Origin: Aurantibrevibacter litoralis
GTDB lineage: Bacteria > Bacteroidota > Bacteroidia > Flavobacteriales > Flavobacteriaceae
DNA: 10,426 nucleotides
Direction: 5' to 3'
Assembly: GCF_034651555.1 (NCBI RefSeq)
Contig: NZ_JAYEEQ010000034.1
Span: 1 to 10,426, forward strand
Part shown: piece after piece, positions 1-6,786 of the stretch
Layout: each line of letters starts with the position of its first letter
How positions within the stretch are numbered: the first letter of the stretch is position 1
Translations under genes and position numbers: made by a program
The notes under the pieces: generated by a model
The model's input: the letters and a program-made list of their open reading frames with translations, nothing else
Told to the model about the DNA's origin: nothing
Databases searched by the model: none

Positions 1-49
1 ATTTTAATGAAAAAATTAACCGCTTAATTAATAATCGAAATTTAAAAGA

Positions 50-370
50 TCACTCTTGTTTTATAGGGGTCAAAACAGCTGTATTAGCAACAAGTCCATC
101 TTGTCCGATTACAACTATTAAGTTCTTTTCAGAAAAAATGAATGATGGTAAATATACTCTCTCAACAGTTTTGTTTTTTACAACTCTTGAAAGTTGAGTT
201 TGTAATGAGTTTAAGGAAGAGTGAAAAATTTCGTGTTCTAATTCATAATCGTCAAAATTACCACCAAGACTTTCAATGTAAAATTTAGCTTGAGCCTTTG
301 TGTTGAAGCGTTCAATCAAAGATTCAAGTCTTGTTTTATTCTTTACAATTATGGCATATTCGAAACTCAT
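50..370 (-). CDS. Short NAD-kinase-like protein, N-terminal part only (SPFH partner)
   Basis: Protein of 106 residues. It starts by a 4-base ATGA overlap with the stop of the SPFH gene at 367-370, so the two are probably translationally coupled. From memory of the family, proteins encoded beside SPFH genes and annotated as NAD(+) kinase-like or sugar-kinase-like share the N-terminal pattern seen here: a VKNKT stretch near residue 10, ERFNTKAQAKFYIE at about 20-33, and a VIGQDGLVANTA motif near the end. In those proteins the GQDG motif is followed by a longer C-terminal half. Here the frame stops ten residues after it, and I found no continuation in another frame in the 49 bases left of the stop. 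It may be truncated, or a naturally short version. The family call rests on motif memory. The ORF itself is secure. Confidence 0.6.
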   Translation of the reverse strand: MSFEYAIIVKNKTRLESLIERFNTKAQAKFYIESLGGNFDDYELEHEIFHSSLNSLQTQLSRVVKNKTVERVYLPSFIFSEKNLIVVIGQDGLVANTAVLTPIKQE

Positions 371-1389
371 TTTTTATTTTCTCTCTTGTCGTTAAGCAAG
401 GTGTCTAACAATTCAGGGCTAATATTAAGATTGCCAATTTTGCCTGCATTTTCGGCAAGTTCTCTAAATGCAAGTGAGATATTAAATTTTGGGTCAGGGT
501 TGTTATTCAGAGCAGTTAAAGTTTTCCAATCAAAGTCCTTGTATGGTTTCAAAGTTGTTTCTATAACGTAGCCTTGGGTTTCAGCTTCTTTTTTGTCGTT
601 TGCTGTTTTTTGTTCTATGAGTAGTTTTCTTTGATTCTCAACTGCTATGTCTGCTGCCAATTTCATTTCACGTAGTTTGCGGTCGTTGTCCGATTTTTGA
701 ACTTCGGACTCCATTTTCTTTTCAGCGATTTGCTTTTGTTTTTCTTCTACCGCAATTTCTGTGTTAAGTTCTGTTTCTTTTATCTTTCTCTCTTGTTCTA
801 CTGCAAAATTTCTACGTTCATAAATTGCTTGGTCAGCTTCTTGTTGCAGTTTTTCTCTTGTTTCAGTTTCCAAAGCTCTTGACATTTCAGGCGTTGCTTG
901 AATACCCAAAATATTTGCTCCTAAAATATCAATTCCAAGCATTGCAATGGCTTGAGATGATTTTAGACCTTCTAAAATTCTTTCTTCGATTGTCTTTGCT
1001 GAACGAATGGCATCTTTCAATTTTATTTCGTGAATAAATGAAGAAGTTGCTGTTTGTGCTTCATTTATGATTCGTTGATTTAGCTTTTCAATGTCGTTTT
1101 TTTTGTACTGTCCATTGTCGTTTACTGTAAAGTCCAAAACGTCTGCAAGGGTTTTGGGATTACTGATTTTGTAGCTTATTTGTCCTTGAATATTAACCGT
1201 TTGATAATCGTTTGTCGATTCGTTAAAGATAAAAGGTAAGTCATTACTTCCCATTGGAATAGCTGCAATAGAGCTATTAGGTGCAAAGTAAAAAAATGAA
1301 AGTCCACGTCCTTCTCTTTTAATGTTTCCGTTCGTAAAATGCAGAACGTAAGTCATTGAGTCAAATTTGATGTGTTTTATTCCGAACAT
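367..1389 (-). CDS. SPFH/band 7 (prohibitin-type) domain protein
   Basis: Protein of 340 residues with the SPFH layout. A beta-rich N-terminal domain (about 1-165) contains a VNIQGQISYKISNP stretch at about 65-78 and a helix with KDAIRSAKTIEERI near 125-138. Next comes ILGIQATPEMSRALE at about 160-174. A long, highly charged, alanine/glutamate/lysine-rich helical region (about 170-270) then forms a probable coiled coil, followed by a short C-terminal domain. There is no N-terminal membrane helix or signal peptide, so it resembles soluble or peripheral SPFH proteins rather than flotillin or HflK. SPFH proteins oligomerise at membranes as scaffolds. It is the first gene of cassette C1, about 50 bases after the cassette end, and overlaps the next gene by ATGA. 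The ATG at 1389 gives a full SPFH N-terminus. A second Met lies at residue 12. Confidence 0.85.
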   Translation of the reverse strand: MFGIKHIKFDSMTYVLHFTNGNIKREGRGLSFFYFAPNSSIAAIPMGSNDLPFIFNESTNDYQTVNIQGQISYKISNPKTLADVLDFTVNDNGQYKKNDIEKLNQRIINEAQTATSSFIHEIKLKDAIRSAKTIEERILEGLKSSQAIAMLGIDILGANILGIQATPEMSRALETETREKLQQEADQAIYERRNFAVEQERKIKETELNTEIAVEEKQKQIAEKKMESEVQKSDNDRKLREMKLAADIAVENQRKLLIEQKTANDKKEAETQGYVIETTLKPYKDFDWKTLTALNNNPDPKFNISLAFRELAENAGKIGNLNISPELLDTLLNDKRENKK

Positions 1390-1441
1390 ATTATTTTGAT
1401 TTTATTGTTTGTCTTTTTTAGCGGTGTCGTCTTTTAAAATG

Positions 1442-1645
1442 AGCCATAACGGTCACGGCTATGGCAAGTAGGGCAGGCAAGGAAACTTTTCGTTTCCGTC
1501 TGGTCTGCGAGCCAGAGCTTTTTGTTTTGTAATTATTTTTTCTTTTATAATTGCCAAATCCAAAAGATTTGGCGGACTTAGTAAACACGCCCAAGCCTTT
1601 AAATTCAGCACTTATGGCCTATTTGCTATAGCCATTGTTAGGCAC
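1442..1645. repeat. R1: attC-like cassette junction repeat, enlarged form
   Basis: It runs from the C1 core (AGCCATAAC) to the C2 core (GTTAGGCAC), 192 bases from AAC to GTT against 123-124 in the others. Outer arms are GGCTATGGCAAGTAGG (1457-1472) and the matching right arm ending TATAGCC (to 1633), paired with two G.T wobbles (G1463, G1468). The left spacer is GGTCAC and the right spacer ATT. The enlarged centre holds two hairpins: GGAAAC/GTTTCC (1481-1497) and GCCAAATC/GATTTGGC with loop CAAAA (1553-1573). It accounts for most of the gap between the SPFH and TPR genes. Confidence 0.75.
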
Positions 1646-2785
1646 AGTATTCATTGGTAATCTCTTCTCGAATTGTAATCGTTTTCCTTAATGTCTATTC
1701 TATTTGCCATAAACCATTTTTCAAAATTCGCAAAATTCTTTTCATTTTTGGCATACCATTCTTCATATTCATTCCAATTGCCCTGCGACAATATCCAATA
1801 TGTATAGGTTTGAAATAAGTCCTCTTTCAACAATTCTTTTTGATAATCAAACAGTTTGTTGGGATAGCTTTTATTGAACTTTTTTTCGTTGTACCAAAAG
1901 TTTAAAAAGTCATTCCTTGCTTTGTATATTGAAGCAATGTTTATGTTTTTTTGAAAATCTAAGGCTGAAAACGCAAATGCCATGGCGAAAGTGCCCTCAA
2001 AAGGTAACGGAGCTTTTTTCAATTTTCGCATGTCCTTTTTGTCCTTGAGCTGAATTTCAAATCCCTTTTCAGTTAGGTGAAATTGACCTGTCGTATCGGA
2101 TTGGACTTCGTAACTTTTTTGATAGGTTTCGTATAGCAATTGGCTTATTTCTCTTGTTCTTTCGGTGTTAGGCTCTAATAGCAAGAAATATTCGCCATAA
2201 ATTAATGTCCAAAGTCTCTCCTCGGTTTGCGAAAAGACTTTTGCGAGTCGATAATAATTTGATGAGTAGTTCGGATTGGTTTTTATTCCCTCCTCCCAAA
2301 ATGCTATTGCCTCATTGTATTTTTCATTGTGAAATTTTATACTGCCGGATTCCAAATGGAATTTTCCTGAACTTGGAAACTTCGCCATCCCTTTTTTATA
2401 GGTTTCCAAAGCAATTTCAGGCTTTCCAATAAGGTCGTAAGAATTGCCGAGTAGCTGATAAACCACATCAGTTACACTTTTATGCTCACTAATTGTGTTT
2501 AATATTTCGATGGTCTTTTTGTAATCCTCTTTTTTATAATACGCATATGCGATTTCATATGGATAGTCCATTCGTTCGGGGTCCAACTTTTTTGCTTGTT
2601 CCAATAATTCAATAGATTCGTCCAGTTTCCCCTCATCCATTAATGTTATGGCATTTCGGGCTAGTTCTAAGCCCTTATCTATATCCGTTTGGGCAATACT
2701 AATATTTGTGAATAATTGAAAAAGTAGTAAAAGTAAGATTGCATTTTTAGTCATTCGAGTGGTTTTATTTGATATTGTGCCTAAC
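1637..2785 (-). mobile_element. Cassette C2: secreted TPR protein
   Basis: Ends are GTTAGGCACA at 1637-1646 and its exact reverse complement at 2776-2785. Beyond the tag the inverted match continues as GTAT against ATAT, i.e. one G/A difference. One gene fills the unit. Confidence 0.65.
1651..2754 (-). CDS. Secreted tetratricopeptide repeat protein
   Basis: Protein of 367 residues. An N-terminal signal peptide has a Lys, a leucine-rich core and a likely cleavage after ISIA near residue 21, with no lipobox cysteine, so export to the periplasm is expected. Residues about 28-162 form around four TPR units. These are recognisable by repeats such as the one with GKLDESIELLEQAKKLDP (about 42-59), the next with YYKKEDYKKTIEIL, one with GKPEIALETYKKGM, and one with EKYNEAIAFWEEGIKTNP. 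TPRs mediate protein-protein contacts. The C-terminal half (about 215-367) is rich in Trp, Tyr, Phe and Lys and matches nothing I recognise. It is the sole gene of cassette C2. Its stop codon lies 14 bases from the GTT of the left core and its start lies 22 bases from the end of the right core. Confidence 0.8.
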   Translation of the reverse strand: MTKNAILLLLLFQLFTNISIAQTDIDKGLELARNAITLMDEGKLDESIELLEQAKKLDPERMDYPYEIAYAYYKKEDYKKTIEILNTISEHKSVTDVVYQLLGNSYDLIGKPEIALETYKKGMAKFPSSGKFHLESGSIKFHNEKYNEAIAFWEEGIKTNPNYSSNYYRLAKVFSQTEERLWTLIYGEYFLLLEPNTERTREISQLLYETYQKSYEVQSDTTGQFHLTEKGFEIQLKDKKDMRKLKKAPLPFEGTFAMAFAFSALDFQKNINIASIYKARNDFLNFWYNEKKFNKSYPNKLFDYQKELLKEDLFQTYTYWILSQGNWNEYEEWYAKNEKNFANFEKWFMANRIDIKENDYNSRRDYQ

Positions 2786-2912
2786 GTGTTTGTATAAGAT
2801 TAGTTGCGTGGTTTAAGCACTAAAGTTAGCAAATAAATCACAGATAGAAAGTCCGCGAGGACTTTCGTAAGTAGGCTAGAACTAGCAATTAATTTTATAC
2901 GGTGTTGGGCAA
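2777..2912. repeat. R2: attC-like cassette junction repeat, family A
   Basis: The left core GTGCCTAAC belongs to C2 and the right core GTTGGGCAA to C3. Arms are GTATAAGATTAGTTGC (2792-2807) and GCAATTAATTTTATAC (2885-2900), complementary apart from G.T wobbles at G2798 and G2803. The left spacer is GTGTTT and the right spacer GGT, unlike the GGTCnn/ATT of its relatives. The tip is a perfect 8-bp hairpin GAAAGTCC/GGACTTTC with loop GCGA (2847-2866). The centre is nearly identical to that of R6. Confidence 0.8.
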
Positions 2913-2921
2913 TCGTTTTTT

Positions 2922-3380
2922 TTAATTCGGCCATATTGGTGTTTCATTATCTTTTTGATAATTTGGAAATATTGAAATGGATTCAACAATTCCGTTGTTA
3001 ATCCAAAAGGAAATTCCGTTTGAATTTGAAGTGTAATCTTTAGAATTCAATTCTGTAAAATCGTCATCAAGTTGTAAATCCGAAAAAATCAGATTTGATT
3101 TCATAACAAATTCTGTTTCTTTTAATCCGATTAATTTTTTTCCTTTTAGTGAGAAATCTTTTGAATAAAAAGTAATTGTTCCTAATCTGAAATCATTATC
3201 AGACGAAAAAGTCAAATTAAATCCGAGATTATGATACTTTAAAATTACATCGCTTGAATTATCCGAGTAAGATTCTTTATTGTTTTCCGATGATTTCCCC
3301 AACAATAGTTCAGTCTGACCTAGTGTTAGACCAAATTTAATTTTGTCAAATCCGAAATATGGTATTATTTCTGTTTTCAT
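2922..3380 (-). CDS. Hypothetical protein with GFDKIKFG-type N-terminus
   Basis: Protein of 152 residues if started at the ATG at 3378-3380, which overlaps the upstream stop (TGA at 3377-3379) as ATGA. A longer frame reaches an ATG at 3461. Its first 27 residues are charged, low-complexity and wholly inside the upstream gene, so the coupled start is preferred. No signal peptide or membrane segment is visible. The N-terminus (FGFDKIKFGLTLGQTELLLG, about 9-28) has the hydrophobic-K-F-G-h-T...LLG pattern of small domains in which a short strand precedes a helix, loosely like BamE/OmlA-type proteins. That is a resemblance only. The rest alternates strand-like and acidic serine/asparagine-rich stretches. 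I do not recognise the family. It is the second gene of cassette C3. Confidence 0.75.
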   Translation of the reverse strand: MKTEIIPYFGFDKIKFGLTLGQTELLLGKSSENNKESYSDNSSDVILKYHNLGFNLTFSSDNDFRLGTITFYSKDFSLKGKKLIGLKETEFVMKSNLIFSDLQLDDDFTELNSKDYTSNSNGISFWINNGIVESISIFPNYQKDNETPIWPN

Positions 3381-3799
3381 TCCGTTAGAGTGATTTTCAC
3401 TCCGTTTATTTCCGTTCCGCTTTTCAATTCCGTTTTTTTGATTTCGTAATAAGGGTTCCACTTTTCCAAAATCAGTTCACTTTCTGTTGTCCAGCCTTTT
3501 ATTTTAAATCCATATGGAATCAGTCCTTTTTCAAGGTCAGATTTGTTTTCGTTATTTTCGATAACTGACCAAAAAACTCTTGAATATCCAAATCCACCAT
3601 TGTCAAATTGGTATTCATAATATTTGTGTTTTTTATTAGGTGAAATCGATTTAGAAATAAGAACAAAACTGGCATCTTTTAGAGAATGTTCAGAATGAAA
3701 TGCTTCCGCAACTTTGTCAAAATCCGAGTTGATTTTAATTCCGATTCCAACAATTCCAATTAGAACAATTCCGATTGTTATTAATATCCATTTTTTCAT
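3377..3799 (-). CDS. Hypothetical membrane-anchored small protein
   Basis: Protein of 140 residues. Residues 4-22 form one strongly hydrophobic, isoleucine-rich helix after an MKK start, so it is either an inner-membrane anchor with the rest in the periplasm or an uncleaved signal. There is no lipobox Cys. The extracytoplasmic part contains an SISPNKKHKYYEYQFDNGG segment (about 51-69) and a WTTESELIL segment further on. This loosely recalls DUF5412-like proteins (SP-N/D-GKY ... NGG ... W), but I cannot verify that relation. It is the first gene of cassette C3. The start lies about 22 bases after the core, with no Shine-Dalgarno sequence. Coupling by ATGA to the following gene suggests the two products act together. 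Confidence 0.75.
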   Translation of the reverse strand: MKKWILITIGIVLIGIVGIGIKINSDFDKVAEAFHSEHSLKDASFVLISKSISPNKKHKYYEYQFDNGGFGYSRVFWSVIENNENKSDLEKGLIPYGFKIKGWTTESELILEKWNPYYEIKKTELKSGTEINGVKITLTE

Positions 3800-3821
3800 T
3801 CAGTTCACGGTTTCTCAAATG

Positions 3822-3956
3822 TTGCCCAACGGTCTCGGCTATGAGTAGTTGCGTGGGTTAGCACTTAACTTTACAAGTACACACCAAGTTGGAAATTCCG
3901 CAGGAATTTCCAAAGTAGGCGAGAACAAGCAATTACTTATAGCCATTGTTGTGCGT
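3822..3956. repeat. R3: attC-like cassette junction repeat, family A variant
   Basis: The left core TTGCCCAAC belongs to C3 and the right core GTTGTGCGT to C4. Arms are GGCTATGAGTAGTTGC (3837-3852) and GCAATTACTTATAGCC (3929-3944), with wobbles at G3843 and G3848. Spacers are GGTCTC and ATT. The tip is an 11-bp perfect stem TTGGAAATTCC/GGAATTTCCAA with loop GCA (3889-3913). It keeps the GTTGCGTG...TTAGCACTTAA segment shared with R2, R6 and R7. Confidence 0.8.
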
Positions 3957-4965
3957 TCGTTTTTTTTACATTACTTCAATCAGTTTGTCGGTCAATTCAT
4001 TAATCTGATTTTCAACTTCCGCAATTTTATTAATTAAAGTCGAATATTTTTCTTCAAGTTCTACTGTTGAAAATGTTAATTCATCATTTTTATATTCCCA
4101 TTTTCCTTGATTGTCTTGTAGAAAGTTGACTATCTCTAATAAATCATTACTATAATCAATATGCGAATTGATAAAAGGCTCAAATATTGGTTTTTGGATT
4201 GAGTCTTTTTTATTTATTCCAGTCATAACTCCTTTGAGTGTAAGATTCCCTTTTGGAATATTTTTATTTAAGTCAGTAAGTATTGATTTTCTATTCGCAA
4301 AATGATTTTTATATGACTCTGATTGGGTTTTATAATATTTTAATACTCCAATTTGATATTCAAACTCTTGTTGATTATTTAAAAGCGAATAATCTAAAAT
4401 TCTTTCTTGAGCAACTGAATCAACTGACTTTTGCCAATCTATCATAATGGAACTGTTAATGGAAGTGAATTTTTGAAGGTTTTTATATACTTCTTGTTCA
4501 TTTCCAGTACTATTTCTAATCATTTTTGAAATTCCGTCATCTACATTCGAAATGTGTTCTTGATATGCATCAATTCCATCTTCCTCGTTGTTTATTTTAT
4601 CCTTGTATTCCGAAACAGATTTAGTTATTGAGTCAACGCTATCGGTTTTCTCTTTGCTTATAGCACCAAGTTCTTTTATCATTCCAAAACACATAAGAAC
4701 CAAAACTATGTTAAATGTGTATGTTCCAGCATATGGTTTCTTTCCTTTTATTAACCATACAATGAAAGCAAAAAACAAAGGTATTATCGCTGAAGTTACA
4801 ATTGAGCCAAAAAGATATCCAAGACTAAATCCGTTAATTCCATCTCTTCTTAAAAAAATTAATGCTGAAATTCCGATTACGATTAAAGCTAAAATCCAAT
4901 TAACTTTTGACAATCTAAATCCAATTTTCTTTTCTTCCATATGGTTTGATTAAATGACGCACAAC
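3948..4965 (-). mobile_element. Cassette C4: three-helix membrane protein
   Basis: Ends are GTTGTGCGT at 3948-3956 and its reverse complement at 4957-4965, extended as (T)CGTTT against CATTT, as in C3. Confidence 0.65.
3966..4940 (-). CDS. Three-helix membrane protein with long soluble helical tail
   Basis: Protein of 324 residues. Three predicted transmembrane helices occupy about 15-30, 41-64 and 76-92. The first two are separated by RRDGINGFS and the second and third by a loop with KGKKPYAGTY. The remaining 230 residues are soluble, charged and mainly helical, with heptad-like stretches at about 98-130 and at the C-terminus (about 292-322). No catalytic motif is visible. Positive charges sit at the N-terminus and in the second loop. 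An odd number of helices then leaves the large tail on the opposite side from the N-terminus, but the topology needs a predictor. It is the only gene of cassette C4. The ATG at 4940 lies 16 bases from the core and the stop lies 18 bases after the left GTT. The family is not recognised. Confidence 0.75.
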   Translation of the reverse strand: MEEKKIGFRLSKVNWILALIVIGISALIFLRRDGINGFSLGYLFGSIVTSAIIPLFFAFIVWLIKGKKPYAGTYTFNIVLVLMCFGMIKELGAISKEKTDSVDSITKSVSEYKDKINNEEDGIDAYQEHISNVDDGISKMIRNSTGNEQEVYKNLQKFTSINSSIMIDWQKSVDSVAQERILDYSLLNNQQEFEYQIGVLKYYKTQSESYKNHFANRKSILTDLNKNIPKGNLTLKGVMTGINKKDSIQKPIFEPFINSHIDYSNDLLEIVNFLQDNQGKWEYKNDELTFSTVELEEKYSTLINKIAEVENQINELTDKLIEVM

Positions 4966-5091
4966 GGTTAGTATATGAAAAGTAGGCGATTTCGAAGCAC
5001 GAAACTTTCGGCTAAGGACAAATTTTGATACGAGCCAAAACCCTTGAATTTACTACTGTTTCGCCTATTTTTTATATACATTGTTGTACAG
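4957..5091. repeat. R4: attC-like cassette junction repeat, family B
   Basis: The left core ACGCACAAC belongs to C4 and the right core GTTGTACAG to C5. The arm GTATATGAAAAGTAGGCGA (4971-4989) pairs with TCGCCTATTTTTTATATAC, ending at 5079, with wobbles at G4977 and G4982. Spacers are GGTTA and ATT. The centre lacks the family A hairpin and reads through to GATACGAGCC. R5 shares nearly the whole body. Confidence 0.8.
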
Positions 5092-6660
5092 CGTTTTTAT
5101 ATTATTTTTTCTTCTTTCAGACGTTTTTGTTTCCATTCAGGTAGTTTGTCAAACTTGTGTCTCCATTGAGCCAAATTGTCCCTTTCTTTTTTAAAAGTTC
5201 CTGTTGGTGGATTTAATGCTGGATATTGATATCTGAAACTTAAAAATTCTTGTAATTGCTTTTCAAAAGAGTCAATATGTTTATTTGTTTCATGGTCAAA
5301 GTCAACACCGAGTTCTAACAATAAATCAACCCTTTCGTCTTCTAAGTATCTAATAATTCCATTTGCCTTTTTTCTTCCTTTTCTTTTTAAATGTCTTTGG
5401 TCATTTAACCATCTACCTAGTTTATTTTGTGTTCCATCAGGATTAGTTTGCGGGACATGGGCATCTCCGTGTTTTTTTGTCCATTCCTTCAATTCTTGAT
5501 ACTTCTCCATCCACTGGTTATTTTTTGGATTAAACTCTGGCGAACCTTTTGACCATATAAAATCCAAATCATTCAACTTTTCAATTTTATAATCACTTAA
5601 AACTTCTTGGTTATTATAGGTTTTTTGCATTGCAACCCAATTACCTAAAGAATAAAAAGTATCTTCTCTATTTCGGGTGTGAGGAACATCAGAATCTCCA
5701 TATTCTTCATAATATGCTTTTAATAGTTCATAGTTATCTTCCCAAATTCTAGCCCATCTTATTTCATGTCCGTCACCAAAATAAAAGCCAACCGTTTCTA
5801 ACTTCTTCTTATGGTCGGGTGGAATTGTTCCATTAGCGTAAAATACTTTTTGTTTTCTATACCATGTATAGAGACCGGGGTTTTCATAATCACGAGGAAC
5901 TGTTACTTCATTGTTTTTTTTCTTAAAATCAACGAATTCATTAAAGTAGCTTTCCCAAGTTTCTAGGTATTGTTCCGTTATTTTATATTCGTATGTCCTT
6001 ATTGAACCACCACCCCCATTAGATTTGCCTTTCGTCTTTTCTGTTTCTTCTGTCTCTAAGTGCTCTGTTAAATCAAGGTCAATTTCATCATCTTCAGGTT
6101 CACCGTTTGCATTTATAAATGAGTTTAAATGAGTCAGTAATCGAAGGATACTCTTGTGAGAAAGAAATTCAAATTTTGGTTCAATTGTCTTTTTTATTGA
6201 GTTTTCAAGTTCAGCCAAACTCTTTTCTTCAGTTATTGTAATTCCCCATTCATGATTTATGTAAAGTCCACTGTCTGTAAAATTTGCAGAACTAATTAAG
6301 CCACCAACATAGTTGCTTAAATTTTTGAAAATGTAGATTTTACCATGCAGTTTATTGTTAAGTGAAATCTTGCATTCAATTTCACCCGATTTGATTTTAG
6401 GTATTTCAATTAACGATTTAAGGGAATAGACCTTTTTAATTTGGTCTAGAGAATTTGGTTGTAAAGTGGTGATAAGATAGATTTTTTTTATTCCATTTAA
6501 AACTTCATCCTTGAATAGAAGATTAAAGTCTCTCATTAAGTATGGACTTGTAATAAATAACTCGTCCGACTTACTAATCATGTCAAGAATATATTTCTTG
6601 TGATTATTGTCTTCTGATAAATTGTCTATTATTTCCATGTTCTTTTAAATGCTGTACAAC
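5083..6660 (-). mobile_element. Cassette C5: PLD-HA fusion protein
   Basis: Ends are GTTGTACAGC at 5083-5092 and its reverse complement at 6651-6660, extended as GTTT against ATTT. The single gene occupies almost the whole unit. Confidence 0.65.
5097..6638 (-). CDS. PLD-family nuclease-like domain fused to helicase-associated repeats
   Basis: Protein of 513 residues. Residues about 1-165 look like a phospholipase D-type nuclease domain, with KLHGKIYIF (H98, K100), then GGLISSANFTDSGL at 112-125 with Ser116/117 and Asn119, and NHEWG at 128-132. This single HxK...S-x-N...E set is typical of restriction-type PLD proteins (BfiI/NgoFVII-like), which dimerise to complete the active site. An acidic stretch (about 180-202) and a GGGGS linker (208-212) lead to at least three repeats resembling helicase-associated (HA) domains at about 226-287, 295-364 and 375-448. 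A partial fourth lies near 456-505. Each carries W...Y..L......G...VP and GxW/LxxW-QK/QR signatures (VPRD 247, VPHT 318, VPQT 395). HA domains normally follow helicase cores and are thought to bind nucleic acid. No helicase motifs are present here. Sole gene of cassette C5. Confidence 0.8.
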   Translation of the reverse strand: MEIIDNLSEDNNHKKYILDMISKSDELFITSPYLMRDFNLLFKDEVLNGIKKIYLITTLQPNSLDQIKKVYSLKSLIEIPKIKSGEIECKISLNNKLHGKIYIFKNLSNYVGGLISSANFTDSGLYINHEWGITITEEKSLAELENSIKKTIEPKFEFLSHKSILRLLTHLNSFINANGEPEDDEIDLDLTEHLETEETEKTKGKSNGGGGSIRTYEYKITEQYLETWESYFNEFVDFKKKNNEVTVPRDYENPGLYTWYRKQKVFYANGTIPPDHKKKLETVGFYFGDGHEIRWARIWEDNYELLKAYYEEYGDSDVPHTRNREDTFYSLGNWVAMQKTYNNQEVLSDYKIEKLNDLDFIWSKGSPEFNPKNNQWMEKYQELKEWTKKHGDAHVPQTNPDGTQNKLGRWLNDQRHLKRKGRKKANGIIRYLEDERVDLLLELGVDFDHETNKHIDSFEKQLQEFLSFRYQYPALNPPTGTFKKERDNLAQWRHKFDKLPEWKQKRLKEEKII

Positions 6661-6786
6661 GGTTTGTATATGAAAAGTAGGCGATTTCGAATCACTAAAC
6701 TTTCGGTTAAACACAAAGTTTGATACGAGCCACAAGTCTTGAATTTATTACTATTTCGCCTATTTTTTATATACATTGTTGTATGC
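6652..6786. repeat. R5: attC-like cassette junction repeat, family B
   Basis: The left core CTGTACAAC belongs to C5 and the right core GTTGTATGC to C6. Arms are the same as R4 (GTATATGAAAAGTAGGCGA at 6666-6684), with wobbles at G6672 and G6677. Spacers are GGTTT and ATT. The interior offers a 7-bp AAACTTT/AAAGTTT pairing (6697-6703 with 6715-6721). Similarity to R4 extends across the body but stops at the cores. Confidence 0.8.

Larger units (their letters stand above)
1..1450 (-). mobile_element. Cassette C1 (partial): SPFH protein plus NAD-kinase-like ORF
   Basis: Only the gene-upstream end is in the window. On the gene strand it reads GTTATGGCT then CATTT. The downstream end with the matching GTTATGGCT tag is not found in bases 1-49, so the cassette continues left and may hold more genes or the rest of the truncated ORF. 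Confidence 0.5.
2904..3830 (-). mobile_element. Cassette C3: two overlapping unknown genes
   Basis: Ends are GTTGGGCAA at 2904-2912 and its reverse complement at 3822-3830. The match extends, after one bulged T on the left side, as CGTTT against CATTT. The stop of the second gene lies 18 bases inside the left end. Confidence 0.65.

Noticed and set aside
1..49. Left end of cassette C1
   Set aside because: No GTTATGG-type core or repeat arm is present in these bases. They are A/T-rich with no gene I can support.
290..1037. Plus-strand open frames opposite the SPFH operon
   Set aside because: They overlap well-supported minus-strand genes, encode Phe/Leu-rich low-complexity sequence expected from antisense of Glu/Lys-rich coiled coil, and lack any motif.
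2847..2866. Rho-independent terminator at the GAAAGTCC/GGACTTTC hairpin (also 8943-8962)
   Set aside because: Neither side is followed by a T tract in either direction, and the hairpin sits at the tip of a larger conserved fold.
3381..3461. 27-residue N-terminal extension of the second gene of cassette C3 from an ATG at 3461
   Set aside because: It lies entirely within the upstream gene, is low-complexity and charged, and the ATG at 3378-3380 gives a coupled ATGA start like the other gene pairs.
4588..4953. Plus-strand 121-codon frame opposite the membrane protein of C4
   Set aside because: Antisense to a supported gene with clear membrane helices, with no recognisable domain.
4957..5091. 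MITE or other transposon-derived repeat with target duplication
   Set aside because: No direct repeats flank the copies. Flanking tags match across cassettes instead, and copies occur only at cassette junctions.
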